A stretch of DNA of 64,000 nt, taken from positions 4,030,001 through 4,094,000 of the forward strand of contig NZ_OZ251603.1 in the NCBI RefSeq assembly GCF_965243865.1. The letters are read 5' to 3'. The position numbers and the translations under genes were made by a program. The first letter of the stretch is position 1, and the number at the start of each line of letters is the position of its first letter. Source of the stretch: Hyphomicrobium_A sp965243865. GTDB taxonomy: Bacteria; Pseudomonadota; Alphaproteobacteria; Rhizobiales; Hyphomicrobiaceae. Under the pieces are notes generated by a model, which saw only the letters and a list, made by a program, of their open reading frames with translations, made no database searches and had not been told where the DNA came from. This document shows, in pieces, positions 42,351 through 51,317 of the stretch.

Positions 42351-43712
42351 TCAGTGTTGTGGAACGGGCAGGGCGAGGCGATCGGCAGACGCATTGCGCA
42401 ACAGGCGTTGCACCGTCGGCGACGTCACGATCTCTCCCTGCTCGGCATAGGCTTCGTGGTTCTTCTCGATGGCGCCGAGGTCGTAGAGGTAGTTCACCAT
42501 CAGCCCATAGGATTGAGTGATGCCCTTGGGCGAGACATCGCCCATGAAGTTGATGCGCTCGAGCCTTGCGCCGTTGCCGAGATGAAAGCGCGCCACCGGA
42601 TCGATGGGGCGGCCTTGCGGCGTCTTCGCCTTGATGAAGTATGCAGCCGCTGCTTCCTTCATCGGCTCTCCCACTTCCCCCGCATGCGCATTCATCCAAT
42701 CTGGATCGCGCAACCTCTGCAAAGCCTCGAGGCCGGCCCGGTGGATGAATGGAGACCGCACGGTGGCGCACTCTGCCGCCAGCCACTTCGCAAACCCCGG
42801 CACGGGCGAAAGCGTCACGAAGGTCGATAGCTGAGGCATCTCCCGCTTCAGCTCTTCCACCACCTGCTTGATCAGAAAGTTTCCGAACGAGATGCCAGCC
42901 AGTCCGCGCTGGCAGTTCGAGATCGAATAGAACACCGCTACCGAGGCTTCGGCAGGGGAGAGCGGTTCACGCTTCAGGTCCAGCAGCGGCGCTATGGCGC
43001 CAGGAATGTCGCGCGTCAGCGCCACCTCGACGAAGATCAGCGGGTCATCGTTGATCTGCGGATGGAAGAACGCATAGCAACGCCGGTCAGGCGGCTCCAA
43101 GCGGTTGCGCAGGTCATCCCAGCTCTTGATGGTGTGAACCGCCTCGTACTCGGTGATCTTCGCCAGAATGTTCGCCGGCGTCGTCCAGTCGATGCGGCGC
43201 AGCACCAGGAAGCCGCGGTTGAACCATGACGACAGCAGGTGCGAGAAGTCGGCATCGAGCGGCGACAGCATCGGATCGGCGCGCAGCAATTCGAGAACGT
43301 TCTGGCGCATGCGCACCAGCGCTGCCGTTCCTCCCGGAGCGCGGTTAAGGCGGCGAATGACCTCCTGCCGACGCGGCTCGGACGCCGCCGTCAATTCAGT
43401 GATGGCCTCGCTCGAGCGTTCATCGAGATAGGCGCGCGCCGCCTTCTCTAGACGCTCCTCCTCCGGCCCATAATCGAGCGCCAGCGACTTCAAAAAGGCC
43501 CCGCGCGTGCTCTTGTCGGCAGTCGCGTATGCGCCAAGCACGTCCTGCGCCAGCGCCACGCCGGATGCTTCGCCGCGCCCCGAAAGCAGGGCCCGGGTCA
43601 TCGTGAACAAGTCACCCGCTGATTGCTGCGGGGCCGCCGAGTCGCCCCGGATCAACTCACGCCCCCGTTCTGCGATGGAGCTCAGCAGATCCTGGAAATA
43701 GCTTCGCCCCAT
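42351..43712 (-). CDS. matA: Malonyl-CoA decarboxylase
   Basis: 453 residues, the size of the Rhizobium MatA family. The N-terminal helical domain (to about residue 190) is followed by the GNAT-like catalytic domain: FFHPQINDDPLIFVEVALT near 230, STFVTLSPVPGFAKWL near 300, VARFHLGNGA near 390 with the catalytic His and YGLMVNYLYDL near 418. Converts malonyl-CoA to acetyl-CoA and CO2. The ATG at 43712 is preceded by CTGGAG at eight bases. With matB it turns malonate into acetyl-CoA. No matC-type malonate carrier gene lies beside them. Confidence 0.94.
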   Translation of the reverse strand: MGRSYFQDLLSSIAERGRELIRGDSAAPQQSAGDLFTMTRALLSGRGEASGVALAQDVLGAYATADKSTRGAFLKSLALDYGPEEERLEKAARAYLDERSSEAITELTAASEPRRQEVIRRLNRAPGGTAALVRMRQNVLELLRADPMLSPLDADFSHLLSSWFNRGFLVLRRIDWTTPANILAKITEYEAVHTIKSWDDLRNRLEPPDRRCYAFFHPQINDDPLIFVEVALTRDIPGAIAPLLDLKREPLSPAEASVAVFYSISNCQRGLAGISFGNFLIKQVVEELKREMPQLSTFVTLSPVPGFAKWLAAECATVRSPFIHRAGLEALQRLRDPDWMNAHAGEVGEPMKEAAAAYFIKAKTPQGRPIDPVARFHLGNGARLERINFMGDVSPKGITQSYGLMVNYLYDLGAIEKNHEAYAEQGEIVTSPTVQRLLRNASADRLALPVPQH

Positions 43713-43818
43713 AACCGTGGCTCCAGACCGCACATGTCTTCTGGCCGGCAGCAGCCTGGGCTTTCCCGCCGCCGCTCTGTATTGTCAGAAGCATCAAACT
43801 GTATCCAGAGTCAATAAT

Positions 43819-43830
43819 ATTGTATACGAT
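43819..43830. promoter_or_regulatory. GntR-type operator in the mat divergent promoter region
   Basis: ATTGTATACGAT contains the perfect core GTATAC and resembles the TTGTA/TAC-type sites bound by the malonate regulator MatR and other FadR-subgroup GntR proteins. It overlaps the first ATG of the gntR gene and is 107 bases upstream of the malonyl-CoA decarboxylase start. Confidence 0.55.
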
Positions 43831-44530
43831 GAGCCATGACCAAAGAGCCATGGCCAAAGACATGACAAAAGAGCTGAGCAGCGCCGCTAAACTTCGCGAT
43901 GCCCTCGAAGAGGAGATCGTCACCGGCCAGATCCTGCCGGGCTCCCGCCTCGACGAGGTGTCGCTGGCGGAGCGCTTTGGTGTCTCCCGGACGCCGGTGC
44001 GCGAGGCCCTCCACCAGCTCGCATCGGCAGGCCTCGTCGAGATTCAACCGCGCCGCGGAGCCACGGTCACCGAGCTGCACGCCGATACGCTCGTCGAAAT
44101 GTTCGATGTCATGGCCGAGCTCGAAGCCATGGCCGTGGGGCTGGCCGCCCGTCGCCATACCGAGGCGGACAAGAAGGCGATCGTCTCAGCGCATGCCGAG
44201 TGCAAGCGCGCGGCAAAATCCGGCGACGTCGATCGCTACTACTACGCCAATGAAGCCTTCCACGATGCGCTTTATGCAGCGAGCCACCACGCCTTCCTGA
44301 TCACGCAGTGTCGGCAGCTTCATCGCCGCCTCAAGGCGTATCGTCGCCTCCAGTTGCGCGTTCGGCATCGCGTGTCGGCGTCCCTCGCGGAACATCAGTC
44401 CATCATCGACGCGATACTGGCATTCGATCAGGCGCAGGCCGCAGCCTGCGCGCGCAGGCACATCGTCGTGCAGGGCGAACGGTTCGGCGATCTGATCGCG
44501 TCTCTCAAGTCACTCGCCGCCGCTGAGTAG
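43829..44530 (+). CDS. GntR-family regulator, FadR subgroup (MatR-like)
   Basis: 233 residues from the ATG at 43829; ATGs at 43850 or 43862 are also possible, and no strong ribosome site decides. The N-terminal winged helix shows LDEVSLAERFGVSRTPVREALHQLASAGLV near residue 40-70, the GntR signature. The C-terminal FCD effector domain has three likely metal-binding His (in NEAFHDALY, near AEHQSII and in ARRHIVV). It is divergent from malonyl-CoA decarboxylase, with a GTATAC operator between, so it most likely controls malonate use, as MatR does in Rhizobium. Confidence 0.88.
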   Translation: MSHDQRAMAKDMTKELSSAAKLRDALEEEIVTGQILPGSRLDEVSLAERFGVSRTPVREALHQLASAGLVEIQPRRGATVTELHADTLVEMFDVMAELEAMAVGLAARRHTEADKKAIVSAHAECKRAAKSGDVDRYYYANEAFHDALYAASHHAFLITQCRQLHRRLKAYRRLQLRVRHRVSASLAEHQSIIDAILAFDQAQAAACARRHIVVQGERFGDLIASLKSLAAAE

Positions 44531-44885
44531 TCTCGGAGAATTATAGGAAGGACCCGAAAGCCGCGGACCCGTCGTTACGGCTGGCTACTGCTTGATCGTA
44601 ATCGGGTCGAAGGTCGCGCCGTCAGCGAAGTGATGTTTGTGGCTGCAAGGCAACGCTCGATCGTGATCTGTCGCCTGACGCGAAGGGCGCGGCGGCCATG
44701 GGGCGAAGGCCACCACAGCCGAAAACCACGCGAAAACATGACTTTATTGGTATGGTTTTGGGGCATGCCTGTTGCTACACCCTAGAGTCGATATAAATCG
44801 CTGGGATTGCAGCAAAATAACGTGGGCGTTACGTAGGAAGCTCAGGCGCTCTTCACCTGCTTCCGTGTTGGAAACCGCGTACCGC
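44531..44885. other. Intergenic gap before the iron/haem island
   Basis: No gene with a credible start and ribosome site. On the minus strand a short frame ending at TAG 44585-44587 has a C-terminal peptide (HHFADGATFDPITIKQ) that looks protein-like but lacks an ATG and is closed upstream by a stop, so it may be a gene remnant. The promoter of the first ECF sigma gene should be in the right half. Confidence 0.4.
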
Positions 44886-45413
44886 ATGAACTCGCAGCCC
44901 ACCGCAACAGATTTCGACAGCCTGTTTCGCGTCTATCACCGCGAACTTGGCTCGTTTGCGTATGGGCGCCTGCGCGACCGCGAAGCGGCATCCGATGTCG
45001 TGCAGGACGCGTTCGTTCGCTACATCGCGCACACCAGGCAAGCTGTTGCCGTTCCTGAGGCGCCGCGCTTCTTCCTGTGGCGCATCGCTAGCAATCTCAT
45101 CCTGGACTTCGGACGCAGAGAGCGCCGCAGGGGCCGCCTAGCAGCCATCGACGATGCAGCCGTCGGCGAGATCGCCGACCCCGCACCCTCGCCCGAGCAT
45201 CAGCTCGCTGCGCGGCAGGAATATCGCATCCTCGTGCGCGCTCTGGGCGAGCTCACCCCCAATCAACGCGCCGCGCTCGTGATGAACCGCGTCGAGCAGA
45301 TGACGCACGCGGAGATTGCCCGCCGGCTCGGCGTCTCCCCCAGCATGGTCAACAAGTACATCATGCGCGCTCTCACGCATTGCGTTATGCGCCTGATGGA
45401 AGCCGGACGATGA
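44886..45413 (+). CDS. ECF sigma factor, FecI-like (module 1)
   Basis: 175 residues. Sigma2 region with DREAASDVVQDAFVRYI near residue 33 (core binding and -10 melting) and sigma4 helix-turn-helix with MTHAEIARRLGVSPSMVNKYI near 142 (-35 recognition). The FecI type is indicated by the FecR and TonB-receptor genes directly downstream. It would be released by FecR when the receptor binds its ligand and would transcribe the receptor gene. The ATG at 44886 gives the family start; the frame runs open to 44772. Confidence 0.9.
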   Translation: MNSQPTATDFDSLFRVYHRELGSFAYGRLRDREAASDVVQDAFVRYIAHTRQAVAVPEAPRFFLWRIASNLILDFGRRERRRGRLAAIDDAAVGEIADPAPSPEHQLAARQEYRILVRALGELTPNQRAALVMNRVEQMTHAEIARRLGVSPSMVNKYIMRALTHCVMRLMEAGR

Positions 45414-45467
45414 TCCCGAGGACTGTCAACTTCATCGGTACGCGCGTCTTGTCTGGTAGGTGAGGCA

Positions 45468-46412
45468 ATGCGGCAGCTCCGGGGAATGCCAGACGACAAC
45501 GCCCAATCGCTCGATCCTCTCACCGAGGAGGCACTCGCTTGGCTTGTGCGGCTTCATTCGGGAGAAGAGGCCGAGGACGATTGGCAGCGCTATCACGACT
45601 GGAAGGCAGCGACGCCTGCTAACCGCGACGCGTCGAGGCGCGCCGAGGACATGTGGAGCCGGCTCGGCCCGGCGCTGCGCCGCAAGGGTACACCGCCCGT
45701 AGCCGGCATCGTCGCCGCTGCGATCCTTGTCGGAGCCGCGCTCGCCTACTCTGGAGCCTTCGGCCGTGCTGATGCGTGGCTCGCCGATGAAGCAACGGGA
45801 ATCGGAGAGCGGCGCGTGGTGAAGCTCGCCGACGCGACGGAGATCGTGCTGGACGCTGTGACGAGCTTTGACGTGCGCTACTCGTCGACCGAGCGGCGCA
45901 TCGTGCTGCGCGACGGCCAGATCTACGCCACCGTTGCAGCCGAGCCCGGCCGTCCCTTCGTCGTCGAGGCGAATGGAGGGAGCGTTCGGGCTCTGGGAAC
46001 CCAGTTCAACGTGCGCATGAACGATGAGGGCGCACGCATCGCGGTCACGGAGCATGCCGTCCGCGTCTCGTACGGAGCCCAACCGAGCGTCACCGTCGCC
46101 GCGGGGCAGGGTGTCGGATACGAAAGGAGGAGCGGCCTTGGTGTTCCTTCTGCCGTAGACGCCAACGCGATCAGCGCATGGCGTCGCGGCGACGTCATCT
46201 TCGACAACAAGCCGCTGGGCGAAGTCGTGGACGACATGCACAGGTATGGCGGCGGCACGGTCGTGTTCACCGACGCCCATCTCAAGCAGCTAACGGTGAC
46301 CGGCGTCTTCAGCACGTTCGAGGTCGATGCCTTTTATGCCGCCCTTGAAGGCGCGCTCCCGGTGCGCGTCACGCGCTTGCCGTTGATCACGGTGATATCG
46401 CGCGCAAACTGA
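45468..46412 (+). CDS. FecR-family anti-sigma / signal transducer (module 1)
   Basis: 314 residues. The N-terminal cytosolic DUF4880 region (EEALAWLVRLHSGEEAEDDW near residue 20) binds sigma, a membrane helix near residues 80-98 follows, then a periplasmic FecR domain with GERRVVKLADATEIVLDA near 113 and a C-terminal STN-like part. It transmits the state of the outer-membrane receptor to the sigma factor. It lies 54 bases downstream of the sigma gene; GTGAGG precedes the ATG. A second ATG at 45486 is possible. Confidence 0.9.
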   Translation: MRQLRGMPDDNAQSLDPLTEEALAWLVRLHSGEEAEDDWQRYHDWKAATPANRDASRRAEDMWSRLGPALRRKGTPPVAGIVAAAILVGAALAYSGAFGRADAWLADEATGIGERRVVKLADATEIVLDAVTSFDVRYSSTERRIVLRDGQIYATVAAEPGRPFVVEANGGSVRALGTQFNVRMNDEGARIAVTEHAVRVSYGAQPSVTVAAGQGVGYERRSGLGVPSAVDANAISAWRRGDVIFDNKPLGEVVDDMHRYGGGTVVFTDAHLKQLTVTGVFSTFEVDAFYAALEGALPVRVTRLPLITVISRAN

Positions 46413-46511
46413 CGCAGCGGCCGTGCTGATTGAATATTATCGGTGTCAACAATTCCCCTGACGGCGTCTTTCCTTTTGTAGGCCGGATTATACCGGCGCG
46501 TGGGGGACAGT

Positions 46512-49295
46512 ATGAGTATGCGTATTGCCGGGCGACCGGCAGCCCGAAGCGTTTTGCGTGCGGCAGTGTTTGGTGGCCTGGTGCTCGCAGGTCAAATCGC
46601 CGCTAGTCCGCTGGCATCAGCGCAGACGGCATCGTCAAAAACGATCACCTACAATATTCCCGCTGGAAGCCTGTCCAGCGCCTTGACGCAATGGGCGCAG
46701 GCCTCGGGCATGAAGTTCCTTGCAGCCAGCGGCGTGCTTCAGGGCCGCACGACGGCCGGGCTGTCGGGGACCTACGAGCCGCACCAGGCACTCGACGCGC
46801 TGCTCGCCAACAGCGGCCTGACGCACTCGACCAACGGCAGCACCGTCACCATCAGTGCGCCAGGCAACAGCGCCGGCGCCACCATCGATGGCGCCATCGC
46901 CCTCGACACCATCGACGTTTCCGCTGGTGCGGCTTCCTCCGGTTACCAGGGAACACCCGACTGGGTCTATGAAACGCCGGCGTCGGTCAGCGTGATAACG
47001 CGAGAAGCGACGAAGACCGTGCCCACGCGCGATACGCGCGATCTGCTCGCCAACGCCGCAGGCGTTTATGCCGGTGAGGGCAATGGCAGTTTCCCGACCG
47101 TCTCGCCCAATATTCGCGGCTTGCAGGATTCCGGTCGCGTTGTCGTCTCCATCGATGGCGCGCGCCAGAACGCGCAGCGCGGCATGGGCTTCGGCACTGG
47201 CATGGGTAGCTATGGATCGAATTCCGGGCAGGCATTCGTCGACAGCGCGTTCATCCGCGAAGTCGACATCACCAAGACGACGGACGCAAAGGCGGGTAGC
47301 GCCGGCTCGCTTGGCGGCAAGGTGGATTTCCGCACAGTCGGCGCGGACGATTTGATTGCACCGGGTGCCAAGACCGGCGTGGAACTCAACCTCCTGCGTG
47401 GCACGAACGAGTACGATTTTCAGGGATCGGCGCTGGCAGCCTTCCGCATCACCGATACGCTTTCCCTGACGGCCGGCTTCAGCAAGCTCAAGGTGGGCGA
47501 ATACGAGCCTGGCAAGAACGGCGATGCGCGTTCGTTCAACGATTCGCTGGGGCGGGAGACCTGGACATCGTTCCAGAAGCTTGAGTTCGACCACCACGAA
47601 GGCATCACGGCCTCGCTGTCGTGGATGCACCAGGACATCGAGTTCGCCTACGCCATGGAGGGTGTTGGCGGCAACCTGGAACATGTGCGCAATGACAATG
47701 TCGTCGCCAAATTCAACTGGAAGCCCGCATCGGAGCTGATCGATTTCAAGGCCAACCTCTGGTTCAACAACTCGCAGAATGACGAGTTGCGCCTGTCGCG
47801 TCGATCGACCCCCACCTCCAGCCAACCCCCAGACACGTATCTCGACCTCGACAATCAGAGCTTCGGCGGCACGCTGGAAAATACCAGCCGACTTGAGACG
47901 GGGGCCGGCCTGCTCACACTCAACTACGGCGCCGAGGCGTTCCGGGATAAAGCCAGTTCCTCGGCTAACAGCGAGACCATTGCGGAAAACCCTTTGTGGG
48001 AAACGAGCTACGTCGCGTTCAACCCGCCGGGACAAAGGGACGTAGCGAGCACGTTTCTCAACGGCGAGTTGAAGCCGGCTGACTGGATCACGGTCTCGGG
48101 CGGCATCCGCTATGACTGGTCGAGGCTGCGCGGGCATCCAAGCTATTATGATCGACGCACGACCGTAACGACGACGCCCGACAGAACCGCGCAGGCGGTG
48201 ACAACGTGGGGAGAGTGGGCGCAGGTCTATAGCGTAACCCTCTATGACCTCCGCAGAACCATTTGCGACACCGGCATCAATCCCACGTCCGGGAGGCCCG
48301 TAACCGATGCACAGCGAACCACTGTCTGCAATACGTTCGCAACAGTTGGCGAGGCGATCAACGGCATGTGGTACAATGCGGGCTCTGTGATCCACGGGAC
48401 GACGACGAGCGTCACCGACTATCCGGAATACGCCATGGACATCGATCGCACTGACGGAGCGTGGCTGCCGTCGGCAACGATCGAACTGAAGCCGGTCGAT
48501 TGGTTTCGCCCGTATGCGAGCTACAGTCAGAGCTACCGTCCTCCAACCACGCTCGAAGCGTTCCTCGCCGGAGGCCCTCCCGGCGACGGTGTCGGTGTGA
48601 GCTTCGCTCCCAATGCCAGCCTCCGCGGTGAAACCGGTGAGACCTTCGAGGTCGGCGCCAACATTATCCGGGACGGTCTGTTCCGCGATGACGACAGTCT
48701 GCGCGTGAAGGCAGCCGCCTTCCACCGCGACATCGACGACTACATCGTCATGGGCACGATCTACACCGAGGAAGTTTCCACCCGCACTTACACGGGCTTC
48801 GTCAACATGGACGGCACGACTACCATGCGCGGCGTCGAACTCGAAGCCAACTACGACATGCGCACGGCATACATCGGCGCCGCAGCGACCTGGCTCGACA
48901 CCAAGTGGCCCGCAAAGACCGAGCTCTTCACCAATGGCACCGATACGACCAACGGCGACGTCTTCGCCGTAGCCGGCAACGTGCCTCCGGTGTTCAAGCT
49001 GACGATCGATGGCGGCGTGCGTCTGCTCGACGAGCGCCTGACCATCGGTGCGCGCTACACGCATACCGAGCCGACACAGACGCGCACGGTGGCGTCCATT
49101 GGCGGCGACTTGGCGGTGATCGAGGCAACCGAAGCCTATTCGATCTACGACCTCTACAGCACGTATCAGGCCAACGACAACACGACGCTGCGGCTGTCGG
49201 TGAACAACCTCACCGACCAGCGCTATGTGCCCGCCGGAGGCCTCTTCCTCGCGCCGGGCCGAACTGCCACCTTTGGCGTGCAGTTGAGATACTGA
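46512..49295 (+). CDS. TonB-dependent receptor with signalling domain, haem/haemoprotein type (module 1)
   Basis: 927 residues. Signal peptide (cleavage after ASAQ region, about residue 38), STN signalling domain (ITYNIPAGSLSSALTQWAQ near 45 through about 120), TonB box region ALDTIDV near 133, plug domain (NIRGLQDSGRVVVSIDGARQ near 200) and a 22-strand barrel ending in Phe/Tyr (GVQLRY). The plug style and the ARQNAQRG segment resemble haemoglobin/haem receptors (HasR/TonB-hemin family), in line with haem oxygenase downstream. The ligand is not certain. Start chosen for GGGGGAC just upstream. Confidence 0.9.
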   Translation: MSMRIAGRPAARSVLRAAVFGGLVLAGQIAASPLASAQTASSKTITYNIPAGSLSSALTQWAQASGMKFLAASGVLQGRTTAGLSGTYEPHQALDALLANSGLTHSTNGSTVTISAPGNSAGATIDGAIALDTIDVSAGAASSGYQGTPDWVYETPASVSVITREATKTVPTRDTRDLLANAAGVYAGEGNGSFPTVSPNIRGLQDSGRVVVSIDGARQNAQRGMGFGTGMGSYGSNSGQAFVDSAFIREVDITKTTDAKAGSAGSLGGKVDFRTVGADDLIAPGAKTGVELNLLRGTNEYDFQGSALAAFRITDTLSLTAGFSKLKVGEYEPGKNGDARSFNDSLGRETWTSFQKLEFDHHEGITASLSWMHQDIEFAYAMEGVGGNLEHVRNDNVVAKFNWKPASELIDFKANLWFNNSQNDELRLSRRSTPTSSQPPDTYLDLDNQSFGGTLENTSRLETGAGLLTLNYGAEAFRDKASSSANSETIAENPLWETSYVAFNPPGQRDVASTFLNGELKPADWITVSGGIRYDWSRLRGHPSYYDRRTTVTTTPDRTAQAVTTWGEWAQVYSVTLYDLRRTICDTGINPTSGRPVTDAQRTTVCNTFATVGEAINGMWYNAGSVIHGTTTSVTDYPEYAMDIDRTDGAWLPSATIELKPVDWFRPYASYSQSYRPPTTLEAFLAGGPPGDGVGVSFAPNASLRGETGETFEVGANIIRDGLFRDDDSLRVKAAAFHRDIDDYIVMGTIYTEEVSTRTYTGFVNMDGTTTMRGVELEANYDMRTAYIGAAATWLDTKWPAKTELFTNGTDTTNGDVFAVAGNVPPVFKLTIDGGVRLLDERLTIGARYTHTEPTQTRTVASIGGDLAVIEATEAYSIYDLYSTYQANDNTTLRLSVNNLTDQRYVPAGGLFLAPGRTATFGVQLRY
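46873..46918 (+). repeat. 46-base exact direct repeat, copy 1 (TonB-box region)
   Basis: Identical over 46 bases to 51694-51739. It encodes GATIDGAIALDTID, the linker between the STN domain and plug that holds the probable TonB box. The surrounding receptor sequences are strongly diverged. Confidence 0.8.
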
Positions 49296-49523
49296 CGCGC
49301 GACACTGCGCACCTGGCACCGATGATCGGCGCTGGTATTAGCGCGCGATAACACCTCGGCATCGATACGGACGATGCCGAGGTGGCGGGCCCAGTGGCCA
49401 TTGCGCAACGTTCGCTGTGAATTGCGCGCCCGTCAGCAATCGTGCAGCAGCACGCGCGCGGCACGCTAAGCCCAACGAATTCGGCTAAAACTATACCAAG
49501 CAAGTCATGTTTCGCCTCATGCC

Positions 49524-49540
49524 TCTAGAAAAGCTCTAAA
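49524..49540. promoter_or_regulatory. Possible Irr box (iron control element)
   Basis: TCTAGA-AAAGC-TCTAAA matches the arms of the rhizobial Irr motif TTTAGA-N5-TCTAAA at 11 of 12 positions. It lies about 100 bases upstream of the second ECF sigma gene, an expected place for iron control. Confidence 0.45.
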
Positions 49541-49642
49541 TCATTAGGCTTGCGTGGTCGCGGCGGCTGGGTTTTGAAGAGGAGACTTGAAGCTTCGCCG
49601 AGAGGCGTTGCGCGGAGTCTCTTGCTGCGGGTGGGGCCCGGC

Positions 49643-50149
49643 GTGATCGGGATATTGGTGCAAGATCTACAGCGGACCGAGGAGGGGCGTCTTCGGCGTT
49701 ACTTCCTGCGGCGCTTCAGAAACGCGGCCGACGCCGCAGACGCCACGCAGGAGACTTTCCTGCGTCTCCTGGCCGTCCCGCAGCACACCGTCATTGAGAA
49801 CCCGCAGGCCTACCTGTTTCAGATTGCCAAATCCGTCGCGAGCAAGACCAGCGCGCGCGCCGCCGCTGACATGCGCCTCTTTGCGCCCGAGGAAGCCGGC
49901 TTCGACCAGCCTCTCGACGCGCCATGCCAGGAACGCATCGTCAATGCGCGGCAATGCCTGCTGCTGCTGGCCCGGGCGATCGAGAAGCTGCCCAACCGCT
50001 GTCAGGAGGTGTTCATTCTCAGCCGGTTGCACGGCATGGCCAACGGCGAGATCGCGGCCCGTCTCGGCATCTCCCGCAACATGGTCGAGAAGCACATCAT
50101 CAAGGCTCTCATTCACTGCCGTAACGTGCGCGCCGAGATTTTTTTCTGA
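49643..50149 (+). CDS. ECF sigma factor, FecI-like (module 2)
   Basis: About 168 residues from the GTG at 49643; a GTG at 49658 is equally possible. Sigma2: NAADAADATQETFLRLL near residue 28. Sigma4: GMANGEIAARLGISRNMVEKHI near 130. It is a paralogue of the sigma factor at 44886, again followed by FecR and a receptor. No ATG is available upstream. A possible Irr box lies ahead, suggesting iron-dependent transcription. Confidence 0.86.
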   Translation: MIGILVQDLQRTEEGRLRRYFLRRFRNAADAADATQETFLRLLAVPQHTVIENPQAYLFQIAKSVASKTSARAAADMRLFAPEEAGFDQPLDAPCQERIVNARQCLLLLARAIEKLPNRCQEVFILSRLHGMANGEIAARLGISRNMVEKHIIKALIHCRNVRAEIFF

Positions 50150-50241
50150 TGGCGACGTCAGGAGCGGGCAGGGCTTTCGGCTCTAGTGGATTAGTCGCTC
50201 ATTGTCCGGCGTTGAGAGCGGCGCCATGACAGCCGGATGCC

Positions 50242-51204
50242 ATGCCCGAGAAACGTGAAAAGCCCGATGCTGATCGCATCGCCGAGGAAGCGGCCGGCTG
50301 GGTGGCGCGGCTGCAATCGAGCGATGCGACGCCGGCCGATCGCGATCTGTTCCAGCAGTGGCTGGAAAGAGATGCTCGCCACCGCGAAGCGTTCGATGAA
50401 TTCCGCGACCTTTGGGGCGACCTGAAGGACTTACCCATCCCATCCGATCGGATCAACAAACTGCGCGGCGCGCGGCGCCGCCGCACGGTCGTTCGCACCA
50501 CGGCGGCGGCCCTCATTCTGCTTATCTCCGGCTCGCTCTACAACGCCGGCTACATGGACCGCCTGCGCGCCGATTACTACACCGCGGTCGGGGAGGTCCG
50601 CACCATCGACCTTGCAGACGGATCCCGCGTCTACCTGAACACCGACACGGCCATCGCAGTCGATCTCACCGAAAGCCAGCGCCGCATTCACATATTGCGC
50701 GGCGAAGCATTTTTCGACGTGGCCAAGGAACCGCAGCGCCCGTTCATCGTCGACGACGGAACGCTGAGCGCAACCGCTGTGGGAACGCAATACGCCGTGC
50801 GTGCCGCAACCCTATCGCTCCGCCCTGATGTTCAGGTCGAGGAAGGAAAAGTCGAGGTTCAAACCGCCGATCAGCGCGTCCTCGTCAGCGCGGGCTACGC
50901 AGCAGTCATCGGCGACGGCGGAGCCGTAGTCGTGCAGCGCGCCGATGTCGCCGATGCGACCGCTTGGCGCAATGGGCGGCTGATCTTCTCAGGGCGGCCG
51001 CTAAAGGAGGTGCTCGCAGTTCTTGCACGCTACCGGCACGGGCAGATCGTCATGCTCGATCGCGCGCTGGGCGAGCAGAAGGTCTCGGGCATCTTCGACC
51101 TCAACGACACCGATGCTGCGCTTCGCGACCTCGAGATGAGCCTTCCGGTCTCCGTCACGCATCTCACCGGCCTGCTTGTTGTAGTCGGCCGGCGCACACC
51201 GTAA
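50242..51204 (+). CDS. FecR-family anti-sigma / signal transducer (module 2)
   Basis: 320 residues. DUF4880 cytosolic region (EEAAGWVARLQSSDATPADR near residue 15), one membrane helix near 86-104, then the periplasmic FecR domain (GEVRTIDLADGSRVYLNTDT near 117, RGEAFFDVAKEPQRPFIVD near 152) and a C-terminal STN-like segment. It keeps the same order and functions as the protein at 45468. It starts 92 bases after the sigma gene. GCCATG context; no strong Shine-Dalgarno sequence is visible. Confidence 0.92.
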   Translation: MPEKREKPDADRIAEEAAGWVARLQSSDATPADRDLFQQWLERDARHREAFDEFRDLWGDLKDLPIPSDRINKLRGARRRRTVVRTTAAALILLISGSLYNAGYMDRLRADYYTAVGEVRTIDLADGSRVYLNTDTAIAVDLTESQRRIHILRGEAFFDVAKEPQRPFIVDDGTLSATAVGTQYAVRAATLSLRPDVQVEEGKVEVQTADQRVLVSAGYAAVIGDGGAVVVQRADVADATAWRNGRLIFSGRPLKEVLAVLARYRHGQIVMLDRALGEQKVSGIFDLNDTDAALRDLEMSLPVSVTHLTGLLVVVGRRTP

Positions 51205-51270
51205 AAAATCTTTACGACCAACGTCAGGATTCTCCTCTGCCGACGCTCTTAGTCTGTAGTGGTGCGTAAC

Positions 51271-51282
51271 GGGTACGTACCC
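51271..51282. promoter_or_regulatory. Perfect 12-bp palindrome upstream of receptor 2
   Basis: GGGTACGTACCC is a perfect dyad 35 bases before the receptor ATG. It could be a regulator site in the leader, but no family can be assigned. Confidence 0.3.
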
Positions 51283-51317
51283 CCGCGTTGAATGTACTGA
51301 GTGTTTTGGGGGCCGAA

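Noticed and set aside
46635..49319. Long minus-strand open frame (894 codons) opposite the first TonB receptor
   Set aside because: It is a GC-rich antisense shadow; the receptor on the plus strand has complete domain structure and a signal peptide.
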